A stretch of DNA of 64,000 nucleotides from Ruegeria lacuscaerulensis (GTDB taxonomy: Bacteria > Pseudomonadota > Alphaproteobacteria > Rhodobacterales > Rhodobacteraceae). The DNA lies in assembly GCF_013031245.1 (NCBI RefSeq), contig NZ_WPZL01000011.1, positions 1 through 64,000 on the forward strand, read 5' to 3'. Under the pieces are notes generated by a model. That model ran no database searches, had not been told where the DNA came from, and was given only the letters and a program-made list of their open reading frames with translations. A program made the translations under genes and the position numbers. Shown here piece after piece: positions 43,145-51,106 of the stretch; positions within the stretch are counted from its first letter, which is position 1; every line of letters begins with the position of its first letter.

Positions 43145-44371
43145 ATGGAACAGAAGTCCGATATCCTGATCGTTGGCGGCGGCCTGAACGGCCCGGCCCT
43201 GGCCTTGGCCCTTGCCCAGACAGGGCATTCCGTCACCGTGATCGACGCACTGGCCGAGAAAGTGCGCAAAAACGCTGCCTTCGACGGGCGTGCCTATGCG
43301 CTGGCACTGGCCTCGCAACGTTTGCTGGATGCGATCGGGGTCTGGACCCGCGTGGCTGAGCACGCCCAGCCAATGCTGGAAATCAAGGTCACCGATGGGC
43401 ACGCAGGCGCAGGTCCGTCACCGTTTTTCATGCATTTTGACCACGCCGAGATCGAAGAAGGTCCGATGGGCTATATGGTCGAAGACCGCCATCTGCGCCG
43501 TGCCTTTCTGGATTCGATGGCCGAGGAAAACCGCATCACACAGGTCAGCGGCAAGACCGTTGTCGCGCAGGAGGCTGACGCGGCCGGTGTGACCCTGACA
43601 CTGAACGATGGCTCCACCCTGACAGGCGACCTGTTGGTCGGCTGCGACGGGCGCCGTAGCGGCACCGCCGCCCGTGCGGGTATCAAACGGTCTGGCTGGG
43701 ATTACGGGCAAACCGCTCTGGTTTGCGCAATCGAGCATGACCTGCCCCATCACGGTGTCGCACATCAGTTCTTCATGCCGCCCGGCCCTCTGGCGATTCT
43801 GCCCCTGACCGGGAATCGCAGCTCGATCGTCTGGAGCGAGCGGACCGAGATGGCGCACCGCATCAATGCCCTGCCCGAAGCAGACTATCTGCAGGTGCTT
43901 CGCCCCCGGTTCGGCGATTTTCTGGGCGATATCCGCCTGCAGGGTGACCGTTTCACCTATCCGCTGAACCTGACCATCGCCAATTCCTTCATCGGCGATC
44001 GAATGGCCTTGGTCGGGGACGCCGCGCACGGCATGCACCCCATCGCAGGGCAGGGCCTGAACGCGGGCCTGCGGGACGTCGGCGCGCTAGCCGAGGTTTT
44101 GACGCTTGCAGGACGGCGCGGCGAAGATATCGCTTCAATATTGGTTCTGGAACGCTATCAGGAATGGCGGAGGTTCGACACAGCGGCGCTGGCAATGGCG
44201 ACGGATGTGTTCAACAAGCTGTTTTCCAACGACAATCCTCTGCTGCGGATCGGGCGTGACATCGGAATGGGAATCGTCGGCTCACTGCCAGGTCTGCGGC
44301 GAGGGTTCGTACGTGAGGCCGCCGGCCTGACCGGAGACCTGCCGAAACTGCTGCAAGGCCGCGCGATTTAA
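43145..44371 (+). CDS. UbiH/UbiF/VisC-family FAD-dependent hydroxylase
   Basis: A 408-aa flavoprotein monooxygenase of ubiquinone biosynthesis. The N-terminal dinucleotide motif is [17 protein letters not shown], the DG motif lies in VGCDGRRSG, and the C-terminal FAD motif is [19 protein letters not shown], which identifies the UbiH/VisC branch. It hydroxylates the quinone ring (C6, C5 or C1; position not resolvable). ATG 43145 is used; a short upstream extension to 43136 is unlikely. It is divergent from the amidase and overlaps the convergent Trm112-like gene by 4 bp. Confidence 0.88.
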   Translation: MEQKSDILIVGGGLNGPALALALAQTGHSVTVIDALAEKVRKNAAFDGRAYALALASQRLLDAIGVWTRVAEHAQPMLEIKVTDGHAGAGPSPFFMHFDHAEIEEGPMGYMVEDRHLRRAFLDSMAEENRITQVSGKTVVAQEADAAGVTLTLNDGSTLTGDLLVGCDGRRSGTAARAGIKRSGWDYGQTALVCAIEHDLPHHGVAHQFFMPPGPLAILPLTGNRSSIVWSERTEMAHRINALPEADYLQVLRPRFGDFLGDIRLQGDRFTYPLNLTIANSFIGDRMALVGDAAHGMHPIAGQGLNAGLRDVGALAEVLTLAGRRGEDIASILVLERYQEWRRFDTAALAMATDVFNKLFSNDNPLLRIGRDIGMGIVGSLPGLRRGFVREAAGLTGDLPKLLQGRAI

Positions 44372-44553
44372 TCCAGTTCGCGCGCCTCATCCACCAGCAT
44401 CACCGGGATGCCGTTGCGGATCGGAAAAGCCAGGTTTGCGGCCTTGGACACCAGTTCCTGCTTTTCAGCATCATAATGCAGCGTGGTATGCGTCTGCGGG
44501 CAAATCAGCGCCTCAAGCATGTGACGGTCAAAGGTGTGTTCAGGGTCGCTCAT
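44368..44553 (-). CDS. Trm112-like / UPF0434 (YcaR) small zinc-ribbon-like protein
   Basis: A 61-aa protein with the Trm112 family core: [16 protein letters not shown], then [20 protein letters not shown]. Only one cysteine remains in the usual zinc site. Eukaryotic Trm112 activates methyltransferases; the bacterial role is unclear. Its ATG overlaps the stop of the LON-domain gene as ATGA, so it is translationally coupled to it. Its stop overlaps the convergent hydroxylase gene. Confidence 0.87.
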   Translation of the reverse strand: MSDPEHTFDRHMLEALICPQTHTTLHYDAEKQELVSKAANLAFPIRNGIPVMLVDEARELD

Positions 44554-45191
44554 TGCAGTTTTTCCTCATTCGATCCGCCGCGCATGGCGAATTCAATCAA
44601 TGTCACCAATGTCTCGCGCCTTGTGCGCAGACACGGTGCCTCCAGCAGGGCCTGTTTTTCCTCGGGGTCGAAATCAAGCAGCATCGACAGCGAGTTCAGA
44701 AGCAACTCATCATCCGCATCCTTCAGCGTGTCCCAATCAGTGGATAATTGGCGCGAGGAAAAGAACCGTTCCAGCAAATGCAGGAAATCGTCCCGATCGA
44801 AACCGTCATCATGTTCCGCCTTGCCCAGATCGCGGTCAAAGCCATCCCACGTAACCGAACAGCGGCGATAAGGGGTAAAGGCGTCCAGTTCCGATTTGAT
44901 GCGGAACCGGGAAATCCCGGTCAGCGTAATCAGGTAGCGGCCATCTTCTGTCTCAGAAAACTGCGTGACACGTCCCGCGCAGCCGATCTGGTGCAGCTTG
45001 TCCTCATCGCTTTGGCAGGGGTTGGGCTGGACCATGCCAATCAACCGTTCCCGTGTTTTCAGGGCGTCGTCCAGCATCTGCAGATATCGCGGCTCGAAAA
45101 TATGCAGCGGCAGGCGTGAACGGGGCAACAACAGCGCCCCGGGCAATGGAAAAACGGATACCGTTTCCGGCAGGTCAGCGGGATGCATCAT
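44550..45191 (-). CDS. LON peptidase substrate-binding (LON-N) domain protein
   Basis: A 213-aa protein holding only the N-terminal substrate-recognition domain of Lon ([59 protein letters not shown]). The ATPase and protease domains are absent, which is normal for this family. It may be an adaptor for protein quality control. It lies 27 nt after the thioredoxin-like gene and overlaps the Trm112-like gene. Confidence 0.9.
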   Translation of the reverse strand: MMHPADLPETVSVFPLPGALLLPRSRLPLHIFEPRYLQMLDDALKTRERLIGMVQPNPCQSDEDKLHQIGCAGRVTQFSETEDGRYLITLTGISRFRIKSELDAFTPYRRCSVTWDGFDRDLGKAEHDDGFDRDDFLHLLERFFSSRQLSTDWDTLKDADDELLLNSLSMLLDFDPEEKQALLEAPCLRTRRETLVTLIEFAMRGGSNEEKLQ

Positions 45192-45218
45192 GTATCCGAG
45201 TGTAGCTCTGATCGGAAA

Positions 45219-46136
45219 TTAGGCAAATATCATCGAGCTGAGCTTGCGACGACCGTTCAGAACGATCGGATCATTGGGCTTGAGCGCATCAAAGATCGTG
45301 AACAATTGCGCTTTGGCAGCACCGTCATTCCACTCACGATCGCGGCGGAACAGGTCCAGCAACTGCGCAACAGCCTCTTCAACGTCGCCATTCGCGTGCA
45401 GCGCCTGGGCCAGATCGAACCGGGCCTGATGGTTGTCGGGCTCGGCCTCAACCGCCGCGGTCAGTTCTGCAACCGGGCCAGCATCCGCCGCCTGTTTGGC
45501 GAGTTCCAGTTGAGCATGGGCAGCCTCAATCTCGGCCGAGGTGGAAATCTCTGCCGGAGCACCATTGAGGATGGCCTCGGCCTGTTCCAGATCACCCGAA
45601 GCGATATGGGATCGGACCAGCCCGCCATAAGCAGCAGCATGATTTGGGTCTTCGCCCAGAATGGCGGCAAAGGTCTGCGCCGCGTCCACGGCTGCGCCTT
45701 CGGCCAGCATTTCTTCGGCGGCCTGCACCGCTTCTTCCAGTTGACCACCGGGGCTTTCGCCGCCTGCGGCTTCAATAACTCGGTCCACGAACGCCTTGAT
45801 TTCGGACCCCGGAACAGCGCCCTGGAATCCGTCGATTGGCTGGCCTTTGAAAAACGCATACACGGTCGGGACGGACTGAACGCGCATTTGTGCCGCGATC
45901 ATCTGCGCCTCGTCCACGTTGATCTTGACCATCTTCACCGCGCCTTTGGCGGCGGTCACGGCCTCTTCCAACAAAGGCACAAGGGTCTTGCATGGGCCGC
46001 ACCACGGCGCCCAGAAATCCACGATGACCGGGGTTTCCTGCGAAGCCTCGACGACATCGGCCATGAACGTGGCCTCGGACCCGTCTTTGATCAGGTCAGT
46101 GGTATCAGGGCCGGCTGCAGCGTTCAGAAGATCCAT
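45219..46136 (-). CDS. Thioredoxin-fold co-chaperone with TPR-like C-terminal domain (CnoX/YbbN-like)
   Basis: A 305-aa protein. The N-terminal thioredoxin domain has the active site FWAPWCGPCKTL; a helical tetratricopeptide-like tail follows from about residue 125 (ILGEDPNHAAAYGGLVRSHI ... NHQARFDLAQALHANGD). YbbN/CnoX proteins protect clients from over-oxidation and hand them to chaperones; the E. coli form lacks one active-site cysteine, whereas both are present here. ATG 46136 is preferred over a GTG at 46145. It is the first gene of a three-gene run with the LON-domain and Trm112-like genes. Confidence 0.9.
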   Translation of the reverse strand: MDLLNAAAGPDTTDLIKDGSEATFMADVVEASQETPVIVDFWAPWCGPCKTLVPLLEEAVTAAKGAVKMVKINVDEAQMIAAQMRVQSVPTVYAFFKGQPIDGFQGAVPGSEIKAFVDRVIEAAGGESPGGQLEEAVQAAEEMLAEGAAVDAAQTFAAILGEDPNHAAAYGGLVRSHIASGDLEQAEAILNGAPAEISTSAEIEAAHAQLELAKQAADAGPVAELTAAVEAEPDNHQARFDLAQALHANGDVEEAVAQLLDLFRRDREWNDGAAKAQLFTIFDALKPNDPIVLNGRRKLSSMIFA

Positions 46137-46212
46137 TGCATTCACTCTTTCGTTCGAACTCGCGCCCTATATGCAACTGCTGCGGGCAGAAACCAAGGGC
46201 CGAGTTGTGGAA

Positions 46213-47001
46213 TTACAGGTCGAAACTTGCAAAGACCGGTGCGTGATCGCTGGGTTTTTCCCACCCACGCGCATCGCGGAGGATGCGGCTGGAATGGCCG
46301 GAATTGGAAATATCCGGTGTGGCCCAGACGTGATCCAACCGCCGTCCCTTATCCGCTGCGTCCCAATCGCGCGCGCGATAAGACCACCAGCTATAGAGCT
46401 GTCCTTCGGGGATGTCCTGGCGGGTGATGTCGACCCAACCACCTGCATCCTGCGTTTCGGCAAGGTGATCAACCTCAATGGGTGTGTGTGACACAACCTT
46501 GAGCAACTGCTTGTGCGACCACACGTCATCCTCGCGCGGAGCGATGTTCAGATCACCGACCAGAATGGACTTTTCCGGCTTTTCCGCATGGAACCAGTCG
46601 CGCATGTCGGTCAGGTAATCGAGTTTCTGGCCGAACTTCACGTTCTTGTCGCGGTCCGGCACGTCGCCACCCGCCGGCACATAGAAGTTGTGGATGGTGA
46701 CGCCGTTCGCCAACCGCCCAGCGATATGACGCGCATGACCCAGTCCGGCGAAATCCTTGTCGCCCACCTCTTCCATCGGCAGGCGCGACAGGATGGCAAC
46801 GCCATTATAGCCTTTTTGTCCGCGCGCGATCATGTGGGTGTAACCCAGTTCGGCAAACCCTTCGGTCGGGATCTTTTCGACCGGCGACTTGCATTCCTGC
46901 AAACACAGAATATCCGGTGCCTCTTCCCGCAGTAATTTCAGCACGATAGGCTCGCGCAAGCGGACCGAGTTGATGTTCCAGGTGGCAAGGGTAAAGGGCA
47001 T
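46213..47001 (-). CDS. xth: Exodeoxyribonuclease III
   Basis: A 262-aa AP endonuclease/3'-5' exonuclease of the EEP superfamily for base-excision repair. Visible motifs are WNINSVRLR, LCLQECKSP (metal-binding Glu), ILVGDLNIAPREDD, RLDHVWATP and SDHAPVFASFDL (catalytic Asp-His). The product begins MPFTLATWN. It is a single gene, with a 76-nt gap to the thioredoxin-like gene. Confidence 0.94.
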   Translation of the reverse strand: MPFTLATWNINSVRLREPIVLKLLREEAPDILCLQECKSPVEKIPTEGFAELGYTHMIARGQKGYNGVAILSRLPMEEVGDKDFAGLGHARHIAGRLANGVTIHNFYVPAGGDVPDRDKNVKFGQKLDYLTDMRDWFHAEKPEKSILVGDLNIAPREDDVWSHKQLLKVVSHTPIEVDHLAETQDAGGWVDITRQDIPEGQLYSWWSYRARDWDAADKGRRLDHVWATPDISNSGHSSRILRDARGWEKPSDHAPVFASFDL

Positions 47002-47230
47002 GGGATGGGATTCCTCTGTCGCGATTTGCGCAACCTAGCGCGACGATTGGCGCGGCACCATGGGAAAAGAATTCTGGCGTGTTTGTTTTGATTTGCTTGG
47101 TGGCGTGGTTGGTTTCGGCTGCAACGTTCTGCACATGAAGCACAGGTGAATTCCACTTAATGAACCGCGGTGAATATGGAAATCACCCCTTTGGCTGCCA
47201 ACATTTAAGGCATGGAATAAGGAGGAAACC
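47002..47230. other. Intergenic stretch between xth and the secreted hypothetical gene
   Basis: About 230 nt without a credible gene. It must carry the divergent promoters of xth and of the plus-strand gene. I see no clear dyad or hairpin. Confidence 0.4.
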
Positions 47231-47686
47231 ATGACCAGACTAAAGACACTTGGCGCCGCCGCTCTGGCCAGCACCCTTGCCTTTGCCACCCACGCTGTTG
47301 CTGAAGACACACCCGATTTGCGCGGTGTATGGAGCGGCACCCACACCGTTGCAGCCTTGCCTAACGAACACAGCGATGGTGCTCCGCGTTTTAACCAATC
47401 CGAATGGGTTCTTGAGATAAAAGAACAACAGGACAATGCGTTCTGGGGAACCAGCAAGTGGAGCCGCACCGACTCAGACAGGTGGAATGAAGGCCAGGTG
47501 ACGGGAACAATCAGTAGCGATGGATCCGGCTCAATTGCCATGGTCGAAAGCCGTGTCGGGGAAAAACGCCAGGTCAACGGATTGATCGATGCAACCTTTG
47601 AAGATGGCAAGATCTATGCCGATTTCCGTAGCCTGCGCAGTGGCCTCACTTATAGCACCGTGTTGGAGAACGACGGTACCAGCTAG
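47231..47686 (+). CDS. Hypothetical secreted protein
   Basis: I do not recognise this 151-aa protein. A signal peptide (LGAAALASTLAFATHAVA, probable cut after AVA) predicts export to the periplasm. The mature part is rich in aspartate, serine and glycine, with aromatic strands (LRGVWSGTHTVAAL, WVLEIKEQQDNAFWGTSKWS) suggesting a small beta-barrel or lipocalin-like fold. AAGGAGG, 6 nt before the ATG, is an excellent ribosome site. It is monocistronic, facing the candidate sRNA region. Confidence 0.75.
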   Translation: MTRLKTLGAAALASTLAFATHAVAEDTPDLRGVWSGTHTVAALPNEHSDGAPRFNQSEWVLEIKEQQDNAFWGTSKWSRTDSDRWNEGQVTGTISSDGSGSIAMVESRVGEKRQVNGLIDATFEDGKIYADFRSLRSGLTYSTVLENDGTS

Positions 47687-47788
47687 CCTGTGAATTGGGA
47701 CCGCAGATATGGATACCGGATTTGCGCACCCAAGCATCCGACAATTTCAGACCAACGGGTTAATTTACGCCCCAAACCGCTTTGCGCC

Positions 47789-47816
47789 AAAAAAAGGCCG
47801 GGCCATCAGGCCCGGC
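47789..47816 (-). terminator. Intrinsic terminator (response regulator and/or candidate sRNA)
   Basis: A perfect 8-bp GC stem GCCGGGCC/GGCCCGGC (47816-47809 with 47804-47797) with a 4-nt loop is followed, on the minus strand, by C and seven T residues (47795-47789). It lies 105 nt after the response-regulator stop. Confidence 0.92.
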
Positions 47817-47861
47817 AGTCCAACAGGGAGGTGCATGTCATAACCCGGACATGCGCGGGTT
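47789..47861 (-). ncRNA. Candidate FNR-regulated small RNA (about 73 nt)
   Basis: On the minus strand an FNR-type box is centred exactly 41.5 nt before position 47861, and a TAnnnT -10 element (TAGGTT, 47873-47868) occupies -12 to -7 relative to it. The predicted RNA begins with a 6-bp hairpin (AACCCG/CGGGTT, 8-nt loop). The loop sequence GCATGTC can instead pair with downstream GACATGC, giving an alternative hairpin or pseudoknot. A single-stranded CACCTCCCT stretch complementary to a ribosome site follows, then a strong terminator with seven T residues. It lies in the region just 3' of an orphan response regulator. Existence is inferred from sequence alone. Confidence 0.6.
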
Positions 47862-47867
47862 GGGAGT

Positions 47868-47873
47868 AACCTA
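47868..47873 (-). promoter_or_regulatory. -10 element of the candidate sRNA promoter
   Basis: TAGGTT on the minus strand fits the TAnnnT core of a sigma-70-type -10 box. Its distance from the FNR-type box is what a class II FNR-activated promoter needs, with the start at 47861. Confidence 0.5.
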
Positions 47874-47895
47874 ATGATGACTACAGGGTATCACT

Positions 47896-47909
47896 TTGAT
47901 CCAAGTCAA
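47896..47909 (-). promoter_or_regulatory. FNR/FnrL-type binding site
   Basis: Minus-strand TTGAC-TTGG-ATCAA matches the FNR consensus (TTGAT-N4-ATCAA) with one deviation that is common in FnrL sites of Rhodobacterales. It lies 11 nt downstream of the response-regulator stop codon and upstream of the candidate sRNA, so it would serve that transcript. Confidence 0.65.
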
Positions 47910-47920
47910 TCCACATCCAG

Positions 47921-48607
47921 TTAAGAAACCAGCCTATATCCACCCGATTCTGTGACCAAAAGGCGCGCATTGGACGGATCGGGCTCGATCTTCTGGCGCA
48001 GGCGATAGATGTGGGTTTCCAGCGTGTGCGTAGTGACACCGGCGTTATATCCCCAGACCTCGTGCAGCAGCACATCGCGCGCGACCACACCATCGGCGGA
48101 CCGGTATAGGAACTTGAGAATATTGGTTTCTTTCTCGGTCAGGCGGATCTTTCGATCCTCCTCGGTGATCAGCATCTTCATGGCAGGCTTGAAGGTATAC
48201 GGGCCCAGTACAAAGACCGCGTCCTCGGATTGTTCGTGCTGGCGCAGCTGGGCGCGGATGCGAGCCAGAAGAACCGGAAACTTGAAAGGTTTTGAAACAT
48301 AATCGTTAGCGCCCGCATCCAGGCCCAGAATCGTGTCCGCATCGCTGTCATGGCCGGTCAGCATAAGAATCGGGCTTTTGACGCCCTGCTTGCGCATTAG
48401 GCGGCACAGCTCTCGTCCGTCCGTATCCGGCAGGCCGACGTCCAGAATCACCAGATCGTAGATCGCCTCACGGGCGCGCTCCATCGCTGATTGACCGTCA
48501 TGCGCCTCGAACACGTCGAAATCCTCGGTCATCACGAGTTGCTCACTGAGCGCCTCGCGCAGGTCTTCATCGTCATCCACCAGCAGGATTTTCTTGAGCT
48601 GAGCCAT
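47921..48607 (-). CDS. OmpR/PhoB-family response regulator (orphan)
   Basis: A 228-aa two-domain regulator. The receiver domain has the acidic pair LLVDDDED, the phosphorylation site D56 in LVILDVGLPD and the lysine in SKPFKFP. The C-terminal winged helix has LTEKETNILKFLYRS and THTLETHIYRLRQKIEPD. No histidine kinase gene is adjacent. AGGAGG precedes the ATG. It is divergent from ribA; the gap holds two nested dyads. Its 3' region carries the FNR-type box and the candidate small RNA. Confidence 0.93.
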   Translation of the reverse strand: MAQLKKILLVDDDEDLREALSEQLVMTEDFDVFEAHDGQSAMERAREAIYDLVILDVGLPDTDGRELCRLMRKQGVKSPILMLTGHDSDADTILGLDAGANDYVSKPFKFPVLLARIRAQLRQHEQSEDAVFVLGPYTFKPAMKMLITEEDRKIRLTEKETNILKFLYRSADGVVARDVLLHEVWGYNAGVTTHTLETHIYRLRQKIEPDPSNARLLVTESGGYRLVS

Positions 48608-48704
48608 GATCCGGTCCTCCTAAGCCTTTTCCACCACTTGCGCGCGGAATATGCAATCAACAAGGTTTACTGCAGCCGTTTCACGCCCTCGTGTCTGACG
48701 CTGA

Positions 48705-48733
48705 GGAAATGTTTCACATTTCCGTCTGATCAG
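48705..48733. promoter_or_regulatory. Dyads between the response regulator and ribA
   Basis: GGAAATG-TTTCA-CATTTCC (48705-48723, perfect 7-bp arms) is followed by the palindrome CTGATCAG (48726-48733). Both lie in the divergent promoter region of 162 nt. They could be operators, perhaps for the response regulator itself, or a leader hairpin of ribA. Confidence 0.4.
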
Positions 48734-48769
48734 GCTAGGAGAAAGTCTGAACGTTACAGGGTAACATAG

Positions 48770-49864
48770 ATGAGCCTTATCCCGGATATTTCAGAATTGC
48801 TGGCACGGGCCCGCGCGGATCTGCGCATGGGGGTTCCGGTTGCGTTGACGGATGACAGGGGGTTCAGCGTGCTGGCCATCGCGACGGAAACGCTCAGTGC
48901 CCAACGGCTTGCGGATTTGCGTGGTCTCGGGGGAGAACTGGTGGTTGCGGTCACCGTGCGGCGGGCCGAAACACTCAAGGCGCGGGCCTATGACGGCGAT
49001 CTTGCGCGCGTGATCATCCCGGCGGACGCTGACATAGCCTGGGTGCAGGCCGTGGCCGATCCATCGGATGATTTGAACACGCCGATGAAAGGGCCCCTGA
49101 TGACTGAGCGTCAGGGCAATGCGCACCTGCATCGCATTGCCATCGCTCTGACCAAATCGGCACATTTGCTGCCCGCGGCCGTGGTTGTTCCGATCGAGGA
49201 TGGCCGTGGTTTTGCAGCAACAAATGAACTGACTTGCATTGATCACACGCGCGCAGCGCCGCATCTGGCGGACCGCAGCGCCTTGCACGCGGTTGTTGCC
49301 GCGCGCCTGCCGATGGAGGTGTCCGAGGCCGGGCGGTTGCACGTCTTTCGCCCGGAAGATGGCGGCGAGGAACATTACGCCATCGAAATCGGGCGCCCGG
49401 ATCGCGATAAACCGGTTCTGGCGCGGCTGCACTCGGCCTGTTTCACCGGCGATCTGATGGGCAGTCTGAAATGTGATTGCGGTCCCCAGTTGCGGGGCGC
49501 GCTGGCCCAGATGGGGTCGGAAGGGGCGGGCGTACTGCTGTATCTCAATCAGGAAGGCCGTGGTATCGGTCTGGCCAACAAAATGCGCGCGTATTTCCTG
49601 CAGGACCAGGGGTTTGACACCGTCGAAGCCAACCACCGGCTGGGATTCGAGGATGACGAGCGCGATTTCCGGCTGGGTTCGGACATTCTGAAATCACTGG
49701 GTTTCAGTTCGGTTCGACTGCTGACCAACAATCCAGCGAAAATCGCAATGATGGAAAAGACGGGGATCGCGGTGACCGAACGCGTACCGCTGAAAGTGGG
49801 GGAGACAGCGCATAACCGGGGGTATCTGGCAACCAAGGCGGCCAAGTCGGGTCACCTGCTGTGA
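48770..49864 (+). CDS. ribA: GTP cyclohydrolase II with an extra N-terminal domain
   Basis: A 364-aa protein. The C-terminal part (about residues 200-360) is GTP cyclohydrolase II, the first step of riboflavin synthesis: zinc cysteines C-x10-C-x-C in ACFTGDLMGSLKCDCG, then YLNQEGRGIGLANKM and LLTNNPAKI. The first 200 residues take the place of the RibB (DHBP synthase) half of RibBA proteins, but the RibB motif DDEDRENEGDL is missing, so they are probably not catalytic. The downstream L,D-transpeptidase gene overlaps its stop by 4 nt (GTGA). No FMN riboswitch is apparent upstream. Confidence 0.88.
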   Translation: MSLIPDISELLARARADLRMGVPVALTDDRGFSVLAIATETLSAQRLADLRGLGGELVVAVTVRRAETLKARAYDGDLARVIIPADADIAWVQAVADPSDDLNTPMKGPLMTERQGNAHLHRIAIALTKSAHLLPAAVVVPIEDGRGFAATNELTCIDHTRAAPHLADRSALHAVVAARLPMEVSEAGRLHVFRPEDGGEEHYAIEIGRPDRDKPVLARLHSACFTGDLMGSLKCDCGPQLRGALAQMGSEGAGVLLYLNQEGRGIGLANKMRAYFLQDQGFDTVEANHRLGFEDDERDFRLGSDILKSLGFSSVRLLTNNPAKIAMMEKTGIAVTERVPLKVGETAHNRGYLATKAAKSGHLL

Positions 49865-50361
49865 CCGTTGATGATCTTGTTCTGACCCCGTGCGGCATGC
49901 GTTTTGCCGGACGGTTATTTCCTTGCTCTATCGGTAAAGGTGGGCTTAGCGACGACAAGCGCGAAGGAGATGGTGCGACGCCAACCGGCCTGCACCATAT
50001 CGTCGGTATGCTGTACCGGCCGGACCGGATCAAGAAGCCAGCCCCTTGGGCCATTCCGATTGGTCCGGGCGATCTCTGGTCGGATGACAGCAGCGATACT
50101 CACTATAACCACATGGTCAGCGCACCCTATACTTTCAGCCATGAAAAGTTGCGCCGTGCGGATCCTTTGTATGACCTGGTGCTAATTACGGATTGGAACT
50201 GGCCCAATTCCGTGCCCGGTCGCGGATCGGCTGTCTTTATCCATCAATGGAGGCGTCCCGGATACCCGACAGAAGGTTGCGTTGCCTTTCGCCGTGACCA
50301 CCTTCTCTGGATCGCCGGCAGAGTATCCCCGGGGACACGCCTGGTTATCCCTCGGGCTTGA
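49861..50361 (+). CDS. L,D-transpeptidase (YkuD-domain) protein
   Basis: A 166-aa protein. The YkuD active site is seen as SAVFIHQWRRPGYPTEGCVAF (His and nucleophilic Cys), with the upstream block GDGATPTGLHHIVG. It probably forms or breaks 3-3 cross-links in peptidoglycan or attaches proteins. No signal peptide is visible, which is unusual for an enzyme acting in the periplasm, although this YkuD subgroup often lacks one. The GTG start overlaps the ribA stop; its 3' end overlaps the convergent yggS-like gene by 17 bp. Confidence 0.82.
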   Translation: MTVDDLVLTPCGMRFAGRLFPCSIGKGGLSDDKREGDGATPTGLHHIVGMLYRPDRIKKPAPWAIPIGPGDLWSDDSSDTHYNHMVSAPYTFSHEKLRRADPLYDLVLITDWNWPNSVPGRGSAVFIHQWRRPGYPTEGCVAFRRDHLLWIAGRVSPGTRLVIPRA

Positions 50362-51004
50362 CCCTTTCGCCAAAAATCGCAGATCCCACGCGCACATGGG
50401 TTGCGCCCAGCGCGATTGCCTTCTCGAAATCGCCACTCATCCCCATCGACAGGCCCTGCAATCCGTTGCGGCCGGCAATTTTGGCCAGCAATGCAAAATG
50501 TAGAGAGGGTTCTTCGTCGACCGGAGGGATACACATCAAGCCATGAATCGGCAGGTCCAGTGCCCGGCATTCGGCGATGAACGTGTCAGCATCGTCAGGT
50601 AATATTCCGGCTTTCTGTTCTTCTTCCCCGGTATTGACCTGAATGAACAGATCCGGGCAGGTGCCAACCTCCTGCGCCAGCCGTGCCAGTGTTTTCGCCA
50701 GCTTGGGCCGGTCTACCGAGTGGATCGTACTGAACAGTTCCATTGCCTGGCGGGCTTTGTTGGTTTGCAAGGGGCCGATCAGGTGAAGATCAATATCTGA
50801 ATATTGCGCGTTGAAGCCCGGCCATTTGCCAGCAGCCTCCTGAACCCGGTTTTCGCCGAAACACCGATGCCCTTGATCCAGAACGTCCCGCACACGCTCA
50901 TTCGGCTGCACTTTTGAAACTGCTATCAGCTTTACAGACCCCGCAGGCCGCCCTGCGGCGGTTTCGGCGTTGGCGATGCGGGCATTGATTTCTTGCAACG
51001 ACAT
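50345..51004 (-). CDS. YggS/PLPBP-family pyridoxal-phosphate homeostasis protein
   Basis: A 219-aa fold-type III PLP-binding protein. The PLP lysine lies in KLIAVSKVQPNERV, with HLIGPLQTNKARQAM and GLSMGMSGDFEKAIALGATH downstream; all are hallmarks of the family, which controls free PLP levels and amino-acid balance. ATG 51004 with GAGGA upstream gives MSLQEINARI. It is alone on this strand, preceded by the porin terminator. Confidence 0.93.
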   Translation of the reverse strand: MSLQEINARIANAETAAGRPAGSVKLIAVSKVQPNERVRDVLDQGHRCFGENRVQEAAGKWPGFNAQYSDIDLHLIGPLQTNKARQAMELFSTIHSVDRPKLAKTLARLAQEVGTCPDLFIQVNTGEEEQKAGILPDDADTFIAECRALDLPIHGLMCIPPVDEEPSLHFALLAKIAGRNGLQGLSMGMSGDFEKAIALGATHVRVGSAIFGERVKPEG

Positions 51005-51051
51005 AGGGTTCCTCAATCTGCTTTGCCCGCAGAAAAACAACATCCCGGCAC

Positions 51052-51084
51052 AAAAGAAAAGGGCAGGTCCGAAGACCTGCCCTT
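51052..51084 (-). terminator. Strong intrinsic terminator of the porin gene
   Basis: On the minus strand an 11-bp stem AAGGGCAGGTC/GACCTGCCCTT with a TTCG tetraloop is followed by TTCTTTT. It begins 22 nt after the porin stop. Confidence 0.92.
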
Positions 51085-51106
51085 AAACCTCGCGGTTCAG
51101 ATCAAC

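Noticed and set aside
47834..47853. Tiny plus-strand ORF behind GGGAGG (ATG TCA TAA)
   Set aside because: Two codons only; the ribosome-site-like GGGAGG is better explained as the complement of the anti-SD stretch of the minus-strand candidate RNA.
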